This document shows, piece after piece, positions 33,771 through 43,148 of a stretch of 64,000 nt of DNA. The notes below the pieces were generated by a model. That model was not told the DNA's origin. It saw only the letters and a program-made list of their open reading frames with translations, and ran no database searches. Made by a program: the position numbers and the translations under genes. Source of the stretch: Dyadobacter linearis (lineage in GTDB: Bacteria > Bacteroidota > Bacteroidia > Cytophagales > Spirosomataceae); contig NZ_CAJRAU010000013.1 in assembly GCF_907165045.1 (NCBI RefSeq), forward strand, positions 1 through 64,000. The letters run 5' to 3'. How positions within the stretch are numbered: position 1 is the first letter of the stretch; every line of letters starts with the position of its first letter.

Positions 33771-34334
33771 ATGAAAAATAAGAAACAGTTATCTTCTGAG
33801 CAGAGCGCCGAACTTATTGAAACTCTGAGAACCCGTTTTGAGAAAAATAAGAATCGCCACAAAGGTATCGACTGGGCGAAAGTGCAGGAAAAGCTGGAAG
33901 CTAAGCCGGATAAGCTTTGGGCACTCGATGAAATGGAAGTCACTGGCGGTGAGCCGGATGTGATCGGATACGATCAAAAAACGGATGAATTTCTATTCTG
34001 CGATTGCTCCGCAGAAACGCCGAAGGAACGCAGAAGCTGGTGCTACGATCGCGCTGCCTGGGAATCCAGAAAAGCGAATAAGCCAGAAAACACCGCCATG
34101 GACGCAGCTGCCGAAATGGGAATTGAAATGTTGACGGAAGAACAATACATTGACTTGCAACAACTGGGCGAGTTCGACCTGAAAACTTCGAGCTGGCTGC
34201 AAACACCGGCGAATATCAGGAAATTGGGTGGCGCAATTTTCGGTGACCGTCGGTTCGGCCGGGTTTTTATCTACCACAACGGCGCCGACTCCTACTACGC
34301 CGCACGAGGGTTTCGCGGCCTGTTAAAAGTATAA
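33771..34334 (+). CDS. DUF4256 family protein
   Basis: The start ATG at 33771 gives 187 residues; the frame is open upstream across the inverted repeat, which is unlikely to be coding. The family signatures are RFEKNKNRHKGIDWAKVQEKL, ALDEMEVTGGEPDVIGYD, FLFCDCSAETPKERRSWCYD and the C-terminal DSYYAARGFRG. The function is unknown. The family often sits near SRPBCC/ArsR and DNA-repair genes in Bacteroidota, as here. Confidence 0.9.
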   Translation: MKNKKQLSSEQSAELIETLRTRFEKNKNRHKGIDWAKVQEKLEAKPDKLWALDEMEVTGGEPDVIGYDQKTDEFLFCDCSAETPKERRSWCYDRAAWESRKANKPENTAMDAAAEMGIEMLTEEQYIDLQQLGEFDLKTSSWLQTPANIRKLGGAIFGDRRFGRVFIYHNGADSYYAARGFRGLLKV

Positions 34335-34398
34335 AAACGCCCGGCAACCAGCCTTCATAATTAACCGATAACCAGAACAAGTAAGACCGCAAAACCCG

Positions 34399-35064
34399 AT
34401 GACCTTATCCGAAACCCTGACCCAACTTGAATCGCTCGGCAGTGAAAAGATGCGGGAGTTTAATACGAAACATGGTGCACGTTCGAATCAGTTCGGCCTC
34501 AAAATGGGTGATATCCGTACCGTTGCAAAAAAGATCAAAACGGATCACGCGCTCGCACTGGAACTTTGGAAAACAGAGAATATCGACGCACGCCTGCTGG
34601 CTACATTGATTATCAAACCGGCCAAACTATCGAAGGAAGAACTGACAGAAATGGTTGCGTCTGAACCCTACACGCAGGTAGCGGATTGGCTATATTCCTA
34701 CGTGGTAAAGGATTATGCTGATAATGAATCACTTCGGGAAGGGTGGATGAATTCGAAGAATGTAATGCTGGCCCGCGCCGGATGGAGCCTGACAAGCGGC
34801 TGCGTTTCCCGGAACCCCGACAGGCTAAACCTTCCCGCGCTGCTCGACAGACTGGAAGCCGAAATGCCCAAAGCGGCCCGGGAAGTACAGTGGACTATGA
34901 ACAATACACTCGCCAACATCGGCATCCATTTTCCCGAGCACCGCAGCCGCGCCATTGAAATCGGCGAGCGACTCGGCATTTTCAGGGATTATCCCGTTTC
35001 AAAAGGCTGCACCTCCCCTTTTGCGCCAATCTGGATCAGGGAAATTGTGAGCAGACAAGTCTGA
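34399..35064 (+). CDS. DNA alkylation repair protein (AlkD-like)
   Basis: This 221-residue HEAT-like repeat protein belongs to the AlkD/PF08713 family: FGLKMGDIRTVAKKIKTDHA, ELWKTENIDARLLATLIIKP, then WLYSYVVKDYADNESLREGW and RAGWSLTSGCV. AlkD removes 3- and 7-alkylated purines without base flipping. The glycosylase role is inferred from the family; the catalytic Trp-Asp set was not verified. It follows DUF4256 by 64 bases on the same strand. Confidence 0.88.
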   Translation: MTLSETLTQLESLGSEKMREFNTKHGARSNQFGLKMGDIRTVAKKIKTDHALALELWKTENIDARLLATLIIKPAKLSKEELTEMVASEPYTQVADWLYSYVVKDYADNESLREGWMNSKNVMLARAGWSLTSGCVSRNPDRLNLPALLDRLEAEMPKAAREVQWTMNNTLANIGIHFPEHRSRAIEIGERLGIFRDYPVSKGCTSPFAPIWIREIVSRQV

Positions 35065-35079
35065 CACGCAGCAAGTTGC

Positions 35080-35643
35080 TTACTCAGGAATCAGTGAACG
35101 AATTACGCGGCAGGGGTTTCCGGCGGCAAATACATCGGACGGAATATCCTTTGTTACTACGCTCCCGGCACCGATAATGGTACGGTCGCCGATGGTCACG
35201 CCGGGATTAATTACTGCGCTTCCACCAACCCAAACATCCTCTCCGATGGTAATCGGTTTCGCAAATTCGACACCGGAAGCGCGGGTTACCGCGTCAATAG
35301 GATGCGTAGCAGTGTAGATCTGCACATTCGGCCCAAACAACGTCCGGCTGCCTATTTTGACATAAGTAACATCCAGTACAACACAATTGAAATTAAAGAA
35401 AACCCGGTCGCCTACGATCATATTGCTGCCATAATCGCAATAAAATGGGGGCTGCAACCAAAGGTCGGTACCTGCATTCGGAATCAGCTGTCTCAGAAGT
35501 TCGGCTCTTTTCTCCGGTTCATCTTCACGACCATTATTCAGTTCCAAAAGCAGCAGGCGCGTCCGCGTCCGTTCTTCGGTTAATTCTGGGTCGAGAGCGA
35601 GATACAGCTCTCCGTCAAGCATCTTTTCTTTTTCAGTTTTCAT
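35080..35643 (-). CDS. maa: Maltose O-acetyltransferase-like hexapeptide transferase
   Basis: The 187-residue protein has the N-terminal mac domain (KEKMLDGELYLALDPELT) and a left-handed beta-helix built from hexapeptide repeats. The catalytic His lies in IYTATHPIDAVTR, and GEDVWVGGSAVINPGVTIGD and GAGSVVTKDIP follow. It acetylates sugars with acetyl-CoA; maltose or NodL-type oligosaccharides are the usual substrates. It is convergent with alkD. Confidence 0.92.
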   Translation of the reverse strand: MKTEKEKMLDGELYLALDPELTEERTRTRLLLLELNNGREDEPEKRAELLRQLIPNAGTDLWLQPPFYCDYGSNMIVGDRVFFNFNCVVLDVTYVKIGSRTLFGPNVQIYTATHPIDAVTRASGVEFAKPITIGEDVWVGGSAVINPGVTIGDRTIIGAGSVVTKDIPSDVFAAGNPCRVIRSLIPE

Positions 35644-35797
35644 GCCTTAATAATAGTGATAATTCCCAAAGGATCGAAAAACTAACGAAAACGTCGCGAG
35701 AAGAACAGGTGATTTTTGAGGAGATTTTTATCTAAATGCCTTTCATTTGCATAAGACGTTTTTAATCACAGTTCCCAATTTTATGTATCGAAGGTAT

Positions 35798-36769
35798 ATG
35801 ATGATAGCAAAAAAATTCTTCGTTTTCTTACTCATTCTGGCAGGTTTGGGAAATATCTCCGTCGCGCAGAAGTCGCCTTTGCGGGTCTTGATCGTTGACG
35901 GGCAAAACAACCACGAACAGTGGCCCAAGATCACGGCGATGATGAAATATGATCTCGAGCAAACCAAAAAATTCACGGTTGATATTCAGCGCACGCGCTA
36001 CACCTGGCAGGGCGACAAATGGGCTGCACAATACCCGGTAAAAGGCGGTCCGGAAACCCAGCCTTTGAAAGAGCCAAAAATGGATTCTGCATTTCATCCC
36101 AAATTTGCGAACTACGATGTGGTGATCTGCAATTTCGGGTGGAATGCCGCACCCTGGTCGGCGGCGGCTCAGCAGGATTTTGAGAAATTTATGAAGAACG
36201 GCGGCGGCCTGGTTGTCATTCACGCAGCTAATAATTCCTTCCCGAAATGGCCAGCCTATAATCAGATGATCGGATTAGGCGGCTGGGGCGACCGGACTGA
36301 AAAAGATGGTCCGTATGTATATTATGATCAAAATAATAAGCTGATCCGCGATACCCAGCCGGGAAAAGCGGGCTCGCATGGTGCGCAGGCGGAGTTTGTG
36401 ATTACTGTAAGAGACTCTAAACATCCGATCACAAAAGGGATGCCCGAAAAATGGCTGCACAGCAAAGACGAATTATACGACCGCCTGCGTGGCCCTGCCG
36501 AAAACATGCAGATACTGGCCACAGCTTTTTCACCCAAAACTAATAATGGTACCGACCGCAATGAGCCAATGCTGCTGACTGTCCAGTACGGAAAAGGCCG
36601 GATCTTCCACATGGCGCTTGGTCACGCTGATTACTCAGTGGAATGCGTCGGTTTTATCACCTGTCTGCAACGCGGCACTCAATGGGCGGCTACCGGCAAA
36701 GTGGATATTCCGATACCGAAAGATTTTCCAACAGAGGACAAAGTCAGTCAGCGAAAATTCGACCAATAG
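35798..36769 (+). CDS. ThuA-domain secreted protein
   Basis: The protein has about 323 residues; ATGs at 35783, 35798 and 35801 are possible and 35798 gives a compact signal peptide (KKFFVFLLILAGLGNISVA, cut before Q). The ThuA/trehalose-utilisation fold is a class I glutamine-amidotransferase-like domain. The typical blocks are RVLIVDGQNNHEQWPKITAM, VVICNFGWNAAPW, GGGLVVIHAANNSFPKWPAY, and FHMALGHADYSVECVGF. Such secreted proteins are common in Bacteroidota and probably act on sugars; the substrate is unknown. Confidence 0.88.
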   Translation: MMIAKKFFVFLLILAGLGNISVAQKSPLRVLIVDGQNNHEQWPKITAMMKYDLEQTKKFTVDIQRTRYTWQGDKWAAQYPVKGGPETQPLKEPKMDSAFHPKFANYDVVICNFGWNAAPWSAAAQQDFEKFMKNGGGLVVIHAANNSFPKWPAYNQMIGLGGWGDRTEKDGPYVYYDQNNKLIRDTQPGKAGSHGAQAEFVITVRDSKHPITKGMPEKWLHSKDELYDRLRGPAENMQILATAFSPKTNNGTDRNEPMLLTVQYGKGRIFHMALGHADYSVECVGFITCLQRGTQWAATGKVDIPIPKDFPTEDKVSQRKFDQ

Positions 36770-36780
36770 CAGGAATGCAA

Positions 36781-36814
36781 AAAGAGGATCTGAACAAATC
36801 AGATCCTCTTTTTT
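36781..36814. terminator. Bidirectional terminator between thuA-like and kinase genes
   Basis: AAAGAGGATCTGA, a 5-base loop and TCAGATCCTCTTTTTT form a strong stem between convergent genes. Confidence 0.88.
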
Positions 36815-36832
36815 GTGGGCACAGTCGGCCAC

Positions 36833-38965
36833 CTACCGGCGCGCGTCGGTTACGGTGAGGTAGCTGCTTAGTACGGCGATAAAATTGCTTTCTTCAAATG
36901 GTTTGGGTAAAATTTCGTCCATTCCTATTGCCCGGTAGCCGGCCAGTTTTTCTTCTTCCGTATAACCTGTAAAACCGATCACTGGCAATCCCGCCTTTGC
37001 GCTGCTTTGGTGCGAGCGAATGCGTTTGGTAAGCTCCACTCCGTCCATTACGGGCATATCAATATCTGTGATGACCAGATCGTATGTATTGATTTCGAAT
37101 AGATCAAATGCCTGCCGGCCGTTCTCGGCAAGATCATAAGTAGCGCCCAGCTTGTCGATTATGCGGCTGATCAGGATCAGATTCATTTTCGTATCGTCGG
37201 CGATTAGCAGTTTTTTATCCCGGAGATCGGTTTGTAATTTCATCTTAGCCAGCGGTTTTGCCTCGATCAGGCTGCTTTGCTCAGCTGTTTTCAAAGGAAT
37301 GCGAACCGTGAACTCCGATCCCGCTCCGAGCACACTGGTTACACTGATCTTCCCGCCGTACAGGTCGACAATCCTTTTGCAAATCGACAGTCCAAGTCCG
37401 GTACCGCCCTGCCGGGCCCTCGCGTCGCCGCTGCTTACCTGAATGAAATCGTCGAATATGGAACTGAGGTTTTCCTTCGCAATTCCAACACCCGAATCCT
37501 TTATGCTGATCACAAGTATGCCTTTTTCCTTAGTAGCATTCTCAAAGCGGGCCTTCACAGCGATACTGCCATGCTCCGGCGTAAACTTGATCGCGTTCGT
37601 AAGCAGGTTGATGACGACCTGCCTGATACGAAAATTGTCGCCGAGCAATGCGAGACTACTTTCCATCTCTAACTGCGTTTTCATGCCAATATGCTTCTCA
37701 GCTGCCAGCACAGACAACATCGACATGGATTGCTGCACCAGTTCTGCCGGCTTGAAAGGCTCTTCGAACAGGCTGATAGTTCCGCTTTCAAACTTCGAAA
37801 AATCGAGGATTTCATTCACCAGCGAGAGCATGATCTGGGATGCACTTTTGATAGAATTCACATTGACCCTCATATCCTCGTCCAACTTTTCAGGCTCGAT
37901 CAGATTTGAAAAACCGATAATCGCATTCAAAGGTGTGCGCAGTTCGTGGGTGATCTGTGCGAGAAAATCTCCCTTACTTTTACTCGAATCCGCAGTCATT
38001 CTTGCGAATGAAAGAATGGTGGCGTCCTTCTTATAAAGTTTGACCAGATTGAAAATGATTACCACCGCCAGCAAAAACACCAGGGCTACCGCCGCCCACA
38101 TCAGCAAGCTCATTTCTTCCGATTTCACCTGGGTTGCAGTTAGCAGCGAACTCCGCAAATCCTGCGTGTCTTGTTTTTCGCGATTTTTTATATCCCGTAA
38201 TGCTGTTTGAAGATTTGCAAACAGCAGGCTGTTGATTGCCAGCAATTGTTGTTCCGCCTTTCCCAGCTCCCTCCGCGCCTTTTCGATCGATGCTTGATTT
38301 TTCAGAGGTGCAGGTACTATCACCACTTTCACAGAATCCTGCCTGATGATCGTATTTGTATGCGTTTTTAGAATGTCGTTTTCCGCGGGTTGTTCGTCCC
38401 GGATCGCGTCCATAAGGCGCTTCACAAGTCTTCTCTTGGTTTTTCTCGGAGTTATTTCGGTAGAGTCAATCGCTTCTGCCCGGGTGCTCGTCTGTACCTT
38501 TGCGGATGGCCGGAGTTTATTTGAATGCGTTATTTCTTCTGGGCTCAATGAAAATGTGAGCAGACTGTCGACAATCAAACGGAGGTTCACAAACTCCTGG
38601 TTTTTACGTTGTTTCTTCGATATCAGCCTGTAAAGCTTCTTTTCTCGATTTTCCCGCTCATTTTGATATTGGTGTAAAATGGCATTAACCGTTTGAAGCT
38701 GTCTGGTATAAGCTTTCAGGTAAGCCGAATCCTGTGTGACCACAAAGAATCGGCTGTTGTTCTCGGCGGAATAAAGTATGGAAATACAAGTGTCGATCTG
38801 GTGATAACTATCCTTTTCAAGCTGCAATACCTCGATGTTCCTTCTGATCGATTCTGACTTGGACTGGGTAAGAACTATAATGAAGGCAAATAGTGCGAGC
38901 AGGATTGTCAGCACCGCTGTCCATGCAAAAGTAGCCTTTGAATTGGTGGGTAAGTTATTCTTCAT
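36833..38965 (-). CDS. Membrane hybrid sensor histidine kinase with receiver
   Basis: This 710-residue protein has membrane segments near residues 12-32 and 289-311 that flank a helical sensor region. That region is unusual in containing a Lys/Arg-rich, probably disordered part near 150-190. HisKA has H340 in AQITHELRTPLNAI. HATPase carries NLLTNAIKFTPE, DSGVGIA and GTGLGLSICKR. A receiver domain (about 585-705) has D634 in VITDIDMPVMDG. It is a hybrid kinase that needs an unlinked phosphotransfer partner; no response regulator is adjacent. Confidence 0.93.
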   Translation of the reverse strand: MKNNLPTNSKATFAWTAVLTILLALFAFIIVLTQSKSESIRRNIEVLQLEKDSYHQIDTCISILYSAENNSRFFVVTQDSAYLKAYTRQLQTVNAILHQYQNERENREKKLYRLISKKQRKNQEFVNLRLIVDSLLTFSLSPEEITHSNKLRPSAKVQTSTRAEAIDSTEITPRKTKRRLVKRLMDAIRDEQPAENDILKTHTNTIIRQDSVKVVIVPAPLKNQASIEKARRELGKAEQQLLAINSLLFANLQTALRDIKNREKQDTQDLRSSLLTATQVKSEEMSLLMWAAVALVFLLAVVIIFNLVKLYKKDATILSFARMTADSSKSKGDFLAQITHELRTPLNAIIGFSNLIEPEKLDEDMRVNVNSIKSASQIMLSLVNEILDFSKFESGTISLFEEPFKPAELVQQSMSMLSVLAAEKHIGMKTQLEMESSLALLGDNFRIRQVVINLLTNAIKFTPEHGSIAVKARFENATKEKGILVISIKDSGVGIAKENLSSIFDDFIQVSSGDARARQGGTGLGLSICKRIVDLYGGKISVTSVLGAGSEFTVRIPLKTAEQSSLIEAKPLAKMKLQTDLRDKKLLIADDTKMNLILISRIIDKLGATYDLAENGRQAFDLFEINTYDLVITDIDMPVMDGVELTKRIRSHQSSAKAGLPVIGFTGYTEEEKLAGYRAIGMDEILPKPFEESNFIAVLSSYLTVTDARR

Positions 38966-39188
38966 AGGCCAACTAATTATTTATTTCATGAGGGGAAGAG
39001 TAACCGTTGCCACAGGTGTCCTGGAAATAACACTGCAAATGTAACTGATTTGGATTAGTTGTAACCAGCGACACGTTACTTATCGGATACATTGAGACAA
39101 TTGCTTCCCATTTTTTACAGACCGTTGCTGGCACAAATTTTTACAACGCGCAATTTTTTCAATATCAACAACCTATTTAAAAACGCTT

Positions 39189-39749
39189 ATGAAAAAGTTA
39201 AGATTAATCCTTTTGCTGGTAGCCGGTTCTTTCCTGGCAGTATCTTGTAACGATGACGACGATAATAACGGCGGCACAACGCTACCTGAAACCGACAGGA
39301 CGTTTGTGATGAATGCAGCAGATGGTGGCATGTTTGAAGTAAGATCCGGAGAATTGGCAGTCGCAAAAGGTGACAGCACGCGCACGGGAATGGTGATGGG
39401 ATCAGATTCAATGAGTATTAAATCTTTTGGACAAATGATGATCACTGATCATACCAAAGCAAACAATGAACTAAAATCTCTGGCCGACAAGAAAGATGTG
39501 GACGTACCTACCGCACTGAGCGCCACAAAACAGAAAATGATCGACAGTCTGACTGCCGCCACTGGACCTGCATTCAATATGCTGTATGCCAAAATGATGG
39601 TAGCGTCTCACAAGGAAACGGTCGCTCTGTTTGAGAAACAAGCGGCTTCCGGCCAGGATGCAGAGCTGAAATCGTGGGCTACGCAAAAGCTTCCCGTATT
39701 GAAACACCACCTGGAAATGGCCGAAATGATGCATGAGGAAGTGAAGTAA
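39189..39749 (+). CDS. DUF4142 lipoprotein
   Basis: This 186-residue protein has the lipobox LAVSC at residues 16-20, then an Asp-rich linker DDDDNN. The ferritin-like four-helix DUF4142 domain contains FVMNAADGGMFEVRSGELAV, FGQMMITDHTKANNELKSLA and a C-terminal LPVLKHHLEMAEMMH. The conserved His and Glu positions of the domain are present. The function is unknown; the family occurs in the periplasm of many Proteobacteria and Bacteroidota. Confidence 0.9.
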   Translation: MKKLRLILLLVAGSFLAVSCNDDDDNNGGTTLPETDRTFVMNAADGGMFEVRSGELAVAKGDSTRTGMVMGSDSMSIKSFGQMMITDHTKANNELKSLADKKDVDVPTALSATKQKMIDSLTAATGPAFNMLYAKMMVASHKETVALFEKQAASGQDAELKSWATQKLPVLKHHLEMAEMMHEEVK

Positions 39750-39800
39750 CCTGTTTTGGTTACTTTTCAGGCATTGAATCAGATTACTTACACAAACGGA

Positions 39801-39848
39801 AAAGCCTGTGAAAAGCAAGAATTTTGCTGGTCACAGGCTTCTTCTTTT
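39801..39848. terminator. Terminator between DUF4142 and sugar dehydrogenase genes
   Basis: AAGCCTGTGA, a 20-base interior containing AGCAA/TTGCT, and TCACAGGCTT lead into CTTCTTTT. It lies between two convergent 3' ends. Confidence 0.8.
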
Positions 39849-39860
39849 AAGGTATTATGC

Positions 39861-41339
39861 CTAACGCTTGAATGTAAACTCAATGATTGCTCCCTCCTCA
39901 GTTGATTCTTCGGGATTTTCCCTGGAAGGGCCGGAGGTGACGGCGGATTTGTCGGTTATGGCGTAAATTTTAAGTCCGTCGGCGGATACTGCCACGTCGC
40001 GATAGCGCACTTTACTTGCGAAATAATCCTTTTCTTCCTCAATACCTGTGTAGGTCGCATTGAGTTTCAACCTGACTATTTTCCCTTGTTTAAGAGAAGA
40101 AACGAGCAATGAGTTTTTCCATCCGGGTATTACTTCCGAAGTGTAAGCAGCAATGCCAGAAGGCGCCAGCGACGGCCACTCAGGGCTCTTTTTGCCTGAT
40201 CTGATCGTGTCTGCGAATGCAAGAAGCTGCCTGTTATCCGTAGCAAAAAAACTTTTGATAGGCGGCTCGAAGTTTTTGAGCTGCTTCGCATTCCGCTGTT
40301 CGTTTTCAATGAAAGGATAAGTCGTGTTCCACTTGCCAGGCAAACTGTCCTTGTCGGTAACACCCGCCGAAAGCCCATTATAATTTCCGTCTGGAAAACC
40401 TATTACCAACGGGTGACCGTAGTTCCGGCCGCGTTTGATGATATTGATCTCATCGTCGGAAAATGGTCCGTGCTCGGATGAAAAGATAACCGGCTTGCCA
40501 TTCATGTTGATTTCAGCCAGCCCCTGCGCATTGCGGTGCCCGAGCGACCACACTGCATTTTGTTTCGTTTTGTTAAATGGGTTATCGTCGGGAATCCACG
40601 AATCCTTCCGATCGGTATCCTTGTCTGGTTCTGTATTGAAACGCAGCATCTTACCTTCATACACATTCAAATCCTGCGCGTAATTAGCACGGGCGGCGTT
40701 CTTAAACTGCCCCGCGCCCATATCTCCCACAGAGCAGAACAAATAGGCTTTCCCATTGATCGCGGAGATCAGCAGCCTGCCCCCATTATGGTCATTGCTG
40801 CCAGAGATCTGGTCACAAACGGTCTCCGGCTTTTCCAGCTTTTTAATTTCCGCATTGTAAGTGCAGCGAACAATTTTTGTTTTAAAATGAAAACCTTGAT
40901 CGTGAGGATCCTGTCCATCGCCAGGTCTGTTTTTTCCTTCAAAATCGTAGACGAATGCCAGGTAAACGAACGGTTTTCCGTTCAGCAGATTGGGATGAAG
41001 CGCCATGCCCATCAGCCCGCCCTGAGGTGCGGGTTTGCCGCCGTCGATCGAGTCGCTCACTTTGTCGTAATTGGGGAAAGTCTTCTCCGAACTCAGATCG
41101 GCAAGCACCTCCTTATTCCCCGTCGCAGGGTCGACCCGAAGCACGCGATACTCCTTCGATTCCGTGACCCACAAATGCCGATCGGGCCCAAAAACGATCT
41201 CCCAGGGATCTGAAATACCTTTTGCAATAACTCTTTTCTCAAATTTCTCTTGTCCCGGCACCTGAGCGGGAACAACTTCTGCGGTCGCAAAAAAGCAAAA
41301 TGCGAGCAGGTAAAATGGCAAGCCTTTATAAAGTGACAT
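39861..41339 (-). CDS. PQQ-dependent sugar dehydrogenase-like protein, secreted
   Basis: The 492-residue protein has a signal peptide (LPFYLLAFCFFATAEVVPA). A six-bladed beta-propeller of the glucose/sorbosone dehydrogenase family follows: WEIVFGPDRHLWVTES, GGLMGMALHP with the catalytic-type His, NDHNGGRLLIS, LGHRNAQGLA, FSSEHGPFSDDEIN and a GHPLVIGFP block. These periplasmic enzymes oxidise aldoses with PQQ. Substrate and cofactor use are inferred from the family. No PQQ synthesis genes are in the window. Confidence 0.88.
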   Translation of the reverse strand: MSLYKGLPFYLLAFCFFATAEVVPAQVPGQEKFEKRVIAKGISDPWEIVFGPDRHLWVTESKEYRVLRVDPATGNKEVLADLSSEKTFPNYDKVSDSIDGGKPAPQGGLMGMALHPNLLNGKPFVYLAFVYDFEGKNRPGDGQDPHDQGFHFKTKIVRCTYNAEIKKLEKPETVCDQISGSNDHNGGRLLISAINGKAYLFCSVGDMGAGQFKNAARANYAQDLNVYEGKMLRFNTEPDKDTDRKDSWIPDDNPFNKTKQNAVWSLGHRNAQGLAEINMNGKPVIFSSEHGPFSDDEINIIKRGRNYGHPLVIGFPDGNYNGLSAGVTDKDSLPGKWNTTYPFIENEQRNAKQLKNFEPPIKSFFATDNRQLLAFADTIRSGKKSPEWPSLAPSGIAAYTSEVIPGWKNSLLVSSLKQGKIVRLKLNATYTGIEEEKDYFASKVRYRDVAVSADGLKIYAITDKSAVTSGPSRENPEESTEEGAIIEFTFKR

Positions 41340-41422
41340 GGATCAATGCGGGAATATCAATAGCAGGTTGAGACTTCCGGGCACCTTATGAAAAGCATGC
41401 CAAATTAGGGGGGAGTGCATGT

Positions 41423-41575
41423 ACCCCTAAATCCCCCGAGGGGGACTTTGCTTTGTAGCATGGCTTTTCTTAGCCCCCTTTTAGGGGGTTGGGGGGTACC
41501 CCTAAATCCCCCGAGGGGGACTTGGCTTTGCAGCACCGCTTTTTTTCTTAGCCCCCTTTTAGGGGGTTGGGGGGT
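41423..41575. repeat. Tandem GC-rich hairpin repeats, second locus
   Basis: Two tandem copies occur, at 41423-41497 and 41498-41575. Each starts ACCCCTAAATCCCCCGAGGG and ends TTAGCCCCCTTTTAGGGGGT followed by TGGGGGGT. They are the reverse orientation of the 32197-32367 repeats: the arms match but the spacer between arms differs. Predicted coding across them is an artefact of the repeat. Confidence 0.9.
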
Positions 41576-41580
41576 GAATG

Positions 41581-41736
41581 CTATTTGGAAGGCAGTGGAA
41601 ACTTTTTAAAAATTTCAGCCGCGCGTAAAGTTTTCCTGACAATGACATTTTCCTGAAGATTCCCGATAGATACTTTCAAGTTCTCTTTCTTGCTGAGAGT
41701 CACTTTCTCGGAATTTTTATTGTTGATAGTTGACAT
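41581..41736 (-). CDS. 51-residue hypothetical small protein
   Basis: An ATG at 41736 (minus strand) opens a 51-residue frame beginning MSTINNKNSEKVTLSKKENL, ending in LPSK just short of the repeats. It is basic and soluble, and lies between the repeats and the porin gene. No family is recognised. The coding call rests on a plausible start, good length for the gap and sensible composition only. Confidence 0.45.
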   Translation of the reverse strand: MSTINNKNSEKVTLSKKENLKVSIGNLQENVIVRKTLRAAEIFKKFPLPSK

Positions 41737-41827
41737 AATTAATGCAGTGTTATAGTGTGTTTAATGGAGTGAAGATTATCACGATTTTTGGTTAATACAA
41801 ATTGCGAATCCTATTTTTGCATTCAGA

Positions 41828-43126
41828 ATGCTCCTCACTATTTTCTGGCCGTTGCGTAACCTCTTATCATTTTTTTTGCTCATCAATTTTGGCGTCCAGT
41901 CATTTGCCCAGGAAGCCGACTCGGTGAAACGGGAGTTTTGGGTGGATCTTGAAGTTCGGCCGAGGGCTGAGTACCGGGATAATTTCATGTGGACACCGGC
42001 TGATTCTGCGATGCCCGCATTATATGTAACCCAGCGCAACCGGGCCACGATCAATTACATTAATAAGTGGTTCAGATTTCACGCATCTCCACAGGAAATC
42101 CACGTGTGGGGTGGGAAGAACGGGTTTTCCAAGGTTGGTAGCGTCAATGCTTGTGAATTTTATATTGAACCCAAACTCGACAAAAACTGGTCTTTTCGCT
42201 TGGGGAGACAGGCACTTTCACTGGATAACGGGCGGATTTTCTCGGCCGCTCCATGGAGCCAGCAAAGTAGGGCGCACGAAGGATTGCGGGTGTTTTATAA
42301 TAATAAAATAAGCACCGATCTGACCATCGCATTCACCAGACCTTACGGGAGAGCCTTTGATCCTGCCTACTCCCCTGTGGCTTCGCATCAATACAAATTA
42401 CTTTTACTGCATCATCTAAAACACAAATTCAAAGATTGGACGCTCACGACCATTAATGCAATGGATGTGTTCGAAAAGCCGAATCTGGCGGGACAATACT
42501 ACCGGCGCGTTACGAATGGAGGTCGTCTTGAATATACCAGCGGCTTACTTTACAGTACAGTAAATGCATATTATCAGTACGGCCGCACTGCGACATTGAA
42601 GAAAATCCGCGCCTATTATATTCAGCCCGAAATCAGCACCACTTTTTCAAAAACAACCTTTCGACTCGGGGCAGAAATTCTTAGCGGCAACAGCACAAAT
42701 ATCCGCGACGACAAGACGCATTCATTTGTCCCGCTCTATGGTGTAGCCTGGAAATTTATGGGTAATATGAACCTGTTCACCCGGTTCCCTTCCGATGTGA
42801 GTGACAAAGGTTTGGTAAATCCTTATCTATTCATACTTCGGCCGGTTAACAAAAAACTTTCCCTGCGTGCCGACGTTCACCTGTTTTACTCGCAATTTTC
42901 ACTCGCCAGGTCGGAGGACGAGCTAGCAGGGACTTTCCTCGGGTTTGAAAGTGATCTTTCCATCAATTATAAGCCTGTAAAGAATGTAGAAGTCATTTAC
43001 GGCTTCTCATTCACGCTTGCCAACGAGCGGATGGAACTTCTCAAAAAGGTACCCGATTCTGGCAAAACACCAGTATGGAGCTTCTTAATGATCTCTTACG
43101 CGCCGCGAATAATAGATTTGAAATAA
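41828..43126 (+). CDS. Outer-membrane porin, alginate-export-like
   Basis: The 432-residue protein has a signal region (FFLLINFGVQSFA, cut before Q). A long beta-barrel follows: LEVRPRAEYRDNFMW, YVTQRNRATINYINKWFRF, WSFRLGRQALSLDNGRIF and many Tyr/Phe-ending strands. The RPRAEYR...R-N-R-A opening and GRQ-x-L motif fit the alginate_exp/PF13372 group. The substrate is unknown. It is divergent from the small protein at 41581. Confidence 0.8.
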   Translation: MLLTIFWPLRNLLSFFLLINFGVQSFAQEADSVKREFWVDLEVRPRAEYRDNFMWTPADSAMPALYVTQRNRATINYINKWFRFHASPQEIHVWGGKNGFSKVGSVNACEFYIEPKLDKNWSFRLGRQALSLDNGRIFSAAPWSQQSRAHEGLRVFYNNKISTDLTIAFTRPYGRAFDPAYSPVASHQYKLLLLHHLKHKFKDWTLTTINAMDVFEKPNLAGQYYRRVTNGGRLEYTSGLLYSTVNAYYQYGRTATLKKIRAYYIQPEISTTFSKTTFRLGAEILSGNSTNIRDDKTHSFVPLYGVAWKFMGNMNLFTRFPSDVSDKGLVNPYLFILRPVNKKLSLRADVHLFYSQFSLARSEDELAGTFLGFESDLSINYKPVKNVEVIYGFSFTLANERMELLKKVPDSGKTPVWSFLMISYAPRIIDLK

Positions 43127-43148
43127 GCGAGGGTAAACGAACGATCAA

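Noticed and set aside
41415..41609. 64-residue plus-strand frame with internal repeats (NPPRGT...SPLLGGWGV)
   Set aside because: It is the translation of the two tandem hairpin repeats, not a protein; the same words arise wherever the repeat is read in this frame.
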